NCBI GenBank assembly: GCA_964605095.1
Contig: CAZSBS010000096.1
Coordinates: forward strand, 1-16,259
Origin: JAUWQU01 sp964605095
GTDB lineage: Bacteria; Planctomycetota; Phycisphaerae; SM23-33
Reading direction: 5' to 3'
DNA: 16,259 nucleotides
A model generated the notes under the pieces. The model had not been told where the DNA came from and did no database searches. It saw only the letters and a program-made list of their open reading frames with translations. Within the stretch, counting starts at the first letter, position 1; each line of letters begins with the position of its first letter. Shown here piece after piece: positions 13,981-16,259 of this stretch. Made by a program: the position numbers and the translations under genes.

Positions 13981-14240
13981 TTCACTGGGTCGCCGTGCGG
14001 CGGGCGTTTCAGAGTCGAGGATTGGCCAAGGGGATGATGACCTTCGCCATGAACCGCTTGGCCCAGTGGCACGAGCTGACATACCTGCGCTCGCAATCCA
14101 AGCGCACTGGGGCTATCAAGCTCTACTTGGATTTCGGCTTCCTACCGGACATGGACGCCGACGGAGCGGCCGAAGCCTGGTGCGAAGTGGCGAAGCACGT
14201 CAAGCACCCGGTGCTGGCGTCCACGTGCGGCCGCAAGTAG
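13977..14240 (+). pseudogene. GNAT acetyltransferase, 5'-truncated remnant
   Basis: The frame reads LHWVAVRRAFQSRGLAKGMM (strand 4 and the acetyl-CoA pyrophosphate loop, normally RxxGxG/A; here SRGLAKG), then MNRLAQWHELTYLRSQSKRT and GAIKLYLDFGFLPD. This is the classic second half of a GCN5-related N-acetyltransferase. The N-terminal half (strands 1-3) is missing: the frame upstream of 13977 is antisense to another fragment, and the nearest ATGs (13932, 13947) have no convincing context. It ends at TAG 14240. It would lack most of the substrate-binding part and is probably dead. Confidence 0.65.
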
Positions 14241-14323
14241 CACATACGCAGGGACCAGAGATCTCCTCGTTCTCTCGGACAGTGACCAAAACGCCATTCG
14301 CGTTACGGCGAGGGACACCCGTC

Positions 14324-14357
14324 GGGCTGGCGGGCGGCTCTGCCGGGGGGCGGGGGG
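14324..14357 (+). other. G-rich tract with quadruplex potential
   Basis: Four G runs (3, 3, 6 and 6 bases) with loops of 5, 10 and 1 nt occur on the plus strand. They lie in the 215-bp gap between the acetyltransferase remnant and the next operon. The gap shows no other recognisable signal. Confidence 0.3.
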
Positions 14358-14455
14358 TTTCCACGACGGGCTGCGAAAGATCGTTTGGTTACGCCCCTGA
14401 AAAACGCGAAGATTTCGTGAAACCCCGCCGCCCGGATTGCGACAATATGGGGACA

Positions 14456-15649
14456 ATGAGATTACTGTCACCCTTCAAGAGGCTGCTGTTGAAGGCTGCG
14501 TCGCTGCTGATCGCGGCGGCGGTCTATCTGCCGCTGATGCACCTGCTGTACCGGCCGGGCGCGGCGGAGATCCACTCCGACGCCGGCGCAGCGCCGATGG
14601 CGATGCGGATGGCGGCCCGGCAGGAGCGGATCTGGACGGACAAGAGTCTCCTGGGCGGCGAGATCGCCAAGATGCGCCGCGCCAACGCCGAGTGGGACTT
14701 CATGGGCCGCAGCTTCCTCGTCTGGTCGCTGGGCAACCTCTCGCTTCGCGACCCGACGCGGGCGGGCAGTTCCCTGGCGGCGATGGACAACATCATCGAC
14801 GAGACGCTCCGGCTGGAGCGCGAGGGCGGCATGTACGTCTTCCTGATGGGCTACGCCCAGGCCAAACCGTGGGTCCAGAAGCCCGAGCGGAGCATCTTCA
14901 TCGACGGCGAGATCGCGCTCATGCTCGGCGTGCGGTGCATGGTCCGGCCGAGGCAGGACTACCTCGACGAACTGCGGCGGCGGCGCGTGGACGTAATGGC
15001 CGAGCGCATGGAGGCCAGCCCATCGCTGTCGTGCGAGAGCTACCCCGACGAGTGCTGGACGTTCTGCAACACCACGGCCCTGGCGGCGATGCGCGTCAGC
15101 GACCGCCTGCTCGACACGGACCACTCGCAGCTCATCCGTCGGTGGATCACCTACTCGAAGGCCAACCTCATCGACCCGCGGACGGGGATGCTGATCTCGG
15201 CGTACACGCTGGACGGCAAGGCGATATACCGGCCGGAGGGATCGACCATCTGGCACGTGTGCCACTGCCTGTGCGTGCTGGACGAGCAGTTCGGCCGGGA
15301 GCAGTACGAGCTGGCCAAGAAGCAGCTTGCCGATTCGATCGTGGGCTTCGGCTATGCCCGTGAATGGCCGGCGGGGATCGAGGACCAGATGGACGTGGAC
15401 AGCGGCATGGTCGTGCCGGTGCTCGGCGCGTCGGTGGCCAGCAGCGGCCTGGCGTGCCTGGCGGCCGGCACATACGGCGACGTGGACTTCCTCTGCGGCC
15501 TGGTGACGACGATCCGTCTGGGCGGCTTTCCGATCGCCAGAGATGGCGAGCTCTGGCACGCCGGGGCCAATCAGGTCGGCGACGCGGTGCTGCTGTACGG
15601 GCTGACGGTTGGCCCGATCTGGCAGAAGCTCAAGGAGGGCGGCAAATGA
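14456..15649 (+). CDS. Membrane-anchored linalool dehydratase/isomerase-like (Ldi domain) protein
   Basis: The protein is 397 residues from the ATG at 14456. One N-terminal membrane segment (LLLKAASLLIAAAVYLPLMHLLY, about 10-32) is followed by an alpha/alpha-barrel-like domain with paired helices and aromatic/Gly-rich turns. Motifs are DFMGRSFLVWSLGNL, CESYPDECWTFCN (Cys193, Cys200 and Cys204), STIWHVCHCL, VGFGYAREWPAG, DVDSGMVVPVLGASVASSGL and NQVGDAVLLYGL. The cysteine cluster after an acidic turn recalls the two active-site cysteines of linalool dehydratase/isomerase. The assignment is by remembered resemblance, and the true substrate is unknown. The in-frame ORF extends upstream to 13946, but that part is non-coding or antisense. 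ATG 14447 is an alternative start. GGGGA precedes 14456 at rather short spacing. It is translationally coupled to the next gene by ATGA. Confidence 0.75.
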   Translation: MRLLSPFKRLLLKAASLLIAAAVYLPLMHLLYRPGAAEIHSDAGAAPMAMRMAARQERIWTDKSLLGGEIAKMRRANAEWDFMGRSFLVWSLGNLSLRDPTRAGSSLAAMDNIIDETLRLEREGGMYVFLMGYAQAKPWVQKPERSIFIDGEIALMLGVRCMVRPRQDYLDELRRRRVDVMAERMEASPSLSCESYPDECWTFCNTTALAAMRVSDRLLDTDHSQLIRRWITYSKANLIDPRTGMLISAYTLDGKAIYRPEGSTIWHVCHCLCVLDEQFGREQYELAKKQLADSIVGFGYAREWPAGIEDQMDVDSGMVVPVLGASVASSGLACLAAGTYGDVDFLCGLVTTIRLGGFPIARDGELWHAGANQVGDAVLLYGLTVGPIWQKLKEGGK

Positions 15650-15966
15650 CGGAGCCCTCGAAACCGTCGCAGCCCGCCCCGGCCGAGTCGCCACGAAAGA
15701 AGCGCCGCCTGGGCCCGCCGGCTCGGATGCTTATCGGCGCGGCGTTCATCTCGGCCGCCTATTTCATCTTCCACCTGCTGGGCTGGCGTCAGCACGTTTC
15801 GGCGGCGTACGCGACTTCGGCCGGGACGAACGCTGCGCTGCTGATGGGCGCGGCTTACGCGGTGAGCTACTTCGCGACGGTCTTCATGGGGCCGGTGCTG
15901 GTTCTGGCGGCGGGAATCTACGCCGTGCTGGCGAGGATGTTCTTCAACGCGGGGAGCACGGATTGA
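15646..15966 (+). CDS. Small membrane protein, 106 aa, partner of the Ldi-like protein
   Basis: The start ATG overlaps the previous stop as ATGA, and AAGGAGG lies 7 nt upstream, so the two genes are translationally coupled. The first 27 residues are hydrophilic and rich in Pro, Lys and Arg. Two or three membrane segments follow (about 28-47 and 62-98, the latter possibly two helices). The basic N-terminus suggests a cytoplasmic N-terminus. Family not recognised. Tight coupling suggests it anchors, assists or transports for the Ldi-like protein. Confidence 0.8.
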   Translation: MTEPSKPSQPAPAESPRKKRRLGPPARMLIGAAFISAAYFIFHLLGWRQHVSAAYATSAGTNAALLMGAAYAVSYFATVFMGPVLVLAAGIYAVLARMFFNAGSTD

Positions 15967-16015
15967 GATCATTGCCGCCGAGGCCCAGCGGCCAGGTAAG
16001 AGGCAGGCGGGCTGG

Positions 16016-16259
16016 CTGACCGACGAGAAGGGCACGGGACGGGCCATGCTGGACGCGGATAAGGACGGGTTCTGCACGACGAGAAGGGCTCGCCTCGCGT
16101 CGGATTGACTATGGGCAAACCCGGGCCGGCGCTGGATCTGGTAGACGAAAACGGTAAAGGCCGAGCCTGCTTGGGCGTGAGTAAGAGCGGGCCAGCGCTT
16201 AGCTTGGCCGACGAGAATGGCGAGAATCGCGCTGGACTGGGCCTTACCAAAGCCGGGCC
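16016..16259 (+). repeat. 22-residue (66-nt) coding repeats of the D-E-x-G-x-x-R-A type
   Basis: DE(K/N)G units start at 16022, 16078, 16144 and 16210. The last two intervals are 66 nt, and the first is 56 nt. Each unit has the pattern DExGxxRAxLxxxKxGPxLxL. Such repeats occur in surface or structural proteins of planctomycetes and other bacteria. The array continues past the window edge. Confidence 0.85.
16111..16259 (+). CDS. Repeat protein, 5' part frameshifted, 3' end outside window
   Basis: From ATG 16111 the frame reads MGKPGPALDLVDENGKGRAC, then LGVSKSGPALSLADENGENR, and is open to the window end. The repeats actually begin earlier. AGWLTDEKGTGRAMLDADKDG is encoded at 16007-16069 in another frame, preceded by a possible degenerate leader (EIIAAEAQRPGKRQ). 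LHDEKGSPRVGLT is in this frame at 16072-16110. A 10-nt shortfall near 16070 breaks the frame, so either the gene is a pseudogene, it now starts at 16111, or the assembly has an error. A scaffold-like beta repeat protein is inferred; function unknown. Confidence 0.55.
   Translation, partial: MGKPGPALDLVDENGKGRACLGVSKSGPALSLADENGENRAGLGLTKAG

Noticed and set aside
13946..14455. Long 5' extension of the Ldi-like frame
   Set aside because: It overlaps the acetyltransferase remnant in another frame and passes through a G-rich intergenic stretch. A membrane anchor follows directly after ATG 14456.
14468..15694. 408-codon open frame on the minus strand
   Set aside because: It is antisense to the Ldi-like gene, with low-complexity Arg/His/Pro-rich translation and no ribosome site.

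Overview
The window is GC-rich bacterial DNA that most probably comes from a Planctomycetota genome (Phycisphaerae-like, perhaps anaerobic). This is inferred from gene content: secreted FGE-sulfatase-domain (SUMF1-type) paralogues fused to helical N-terminal regions, a Ycf46-like AAA+ ATPase, a 22-residue DENGK-type repeat protein, a secreted GH20-like hydrolase and a 4Fe-4S flavoprotein. No rRNA, tRNA or CRISPR array was seen.

Layout. Positions 1-1468 (minus strand) hold a short hypothetical gene, a PD-(D/E)XK-type nuclease gene that may be frameshifted near its start, and a 36-codon remnant of the 3' end of an AAA+ ATPase gene. Positions 1469-8892 (minus strand) hold four tandem paralogues. 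Each has a signal peptide, an alpha-helical TPR-like region and a C-terminal FGE-sulfatase domain. They form a tight operon in which each stop codon lies just before or inside the next gene's Shine-Dalgarno sequence. Transcription order is 8892>7183, 7169>4914, 4900>3182, 3169>1469. Positions 9100-9828 hold a 5'-truncated AAA+ ATPase whose last 36 codons match the remnant at 1354-1461. Positions 9834-10988 (plus) hold a serine recombinase that has lost its C-terminal zinc ribbon.

To the right are an iron-sulfur flavoprotein (minus) divergent from a secreted GH20-like hydrolase with an inserted carbohydrate-binding-like domain. Next comes a stretch of broken genes (13604-14240). After that is a two-gene operon encoding a membrane-anchored linalool dehydratase/isomerase-like protein and a small membrane protein. 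The window ends in the start of a 22-residue-repeat protein with a frame-breaking 10-nt deficit.

Interpretation. The most interesting structure is the FGE array bracketed by two diverged copies of the same AAA 3' end. Twelve of the 16 differing sense codons are synonymous. This is the pattern expected if an island entered the 3' end of the AAA gene and supplied a replacement end, as e14-type elements do at icd. The AAA gene was separately cut at its Walker A motif exactly where the recombinase gene begins. Within the array only the second gene keeps the C-x4-C pair of catalytic FGE enzymes. The other three look like non-catalytic, ligand-binding relatives. What the array recognises or modifies cannot be told from the sequence.
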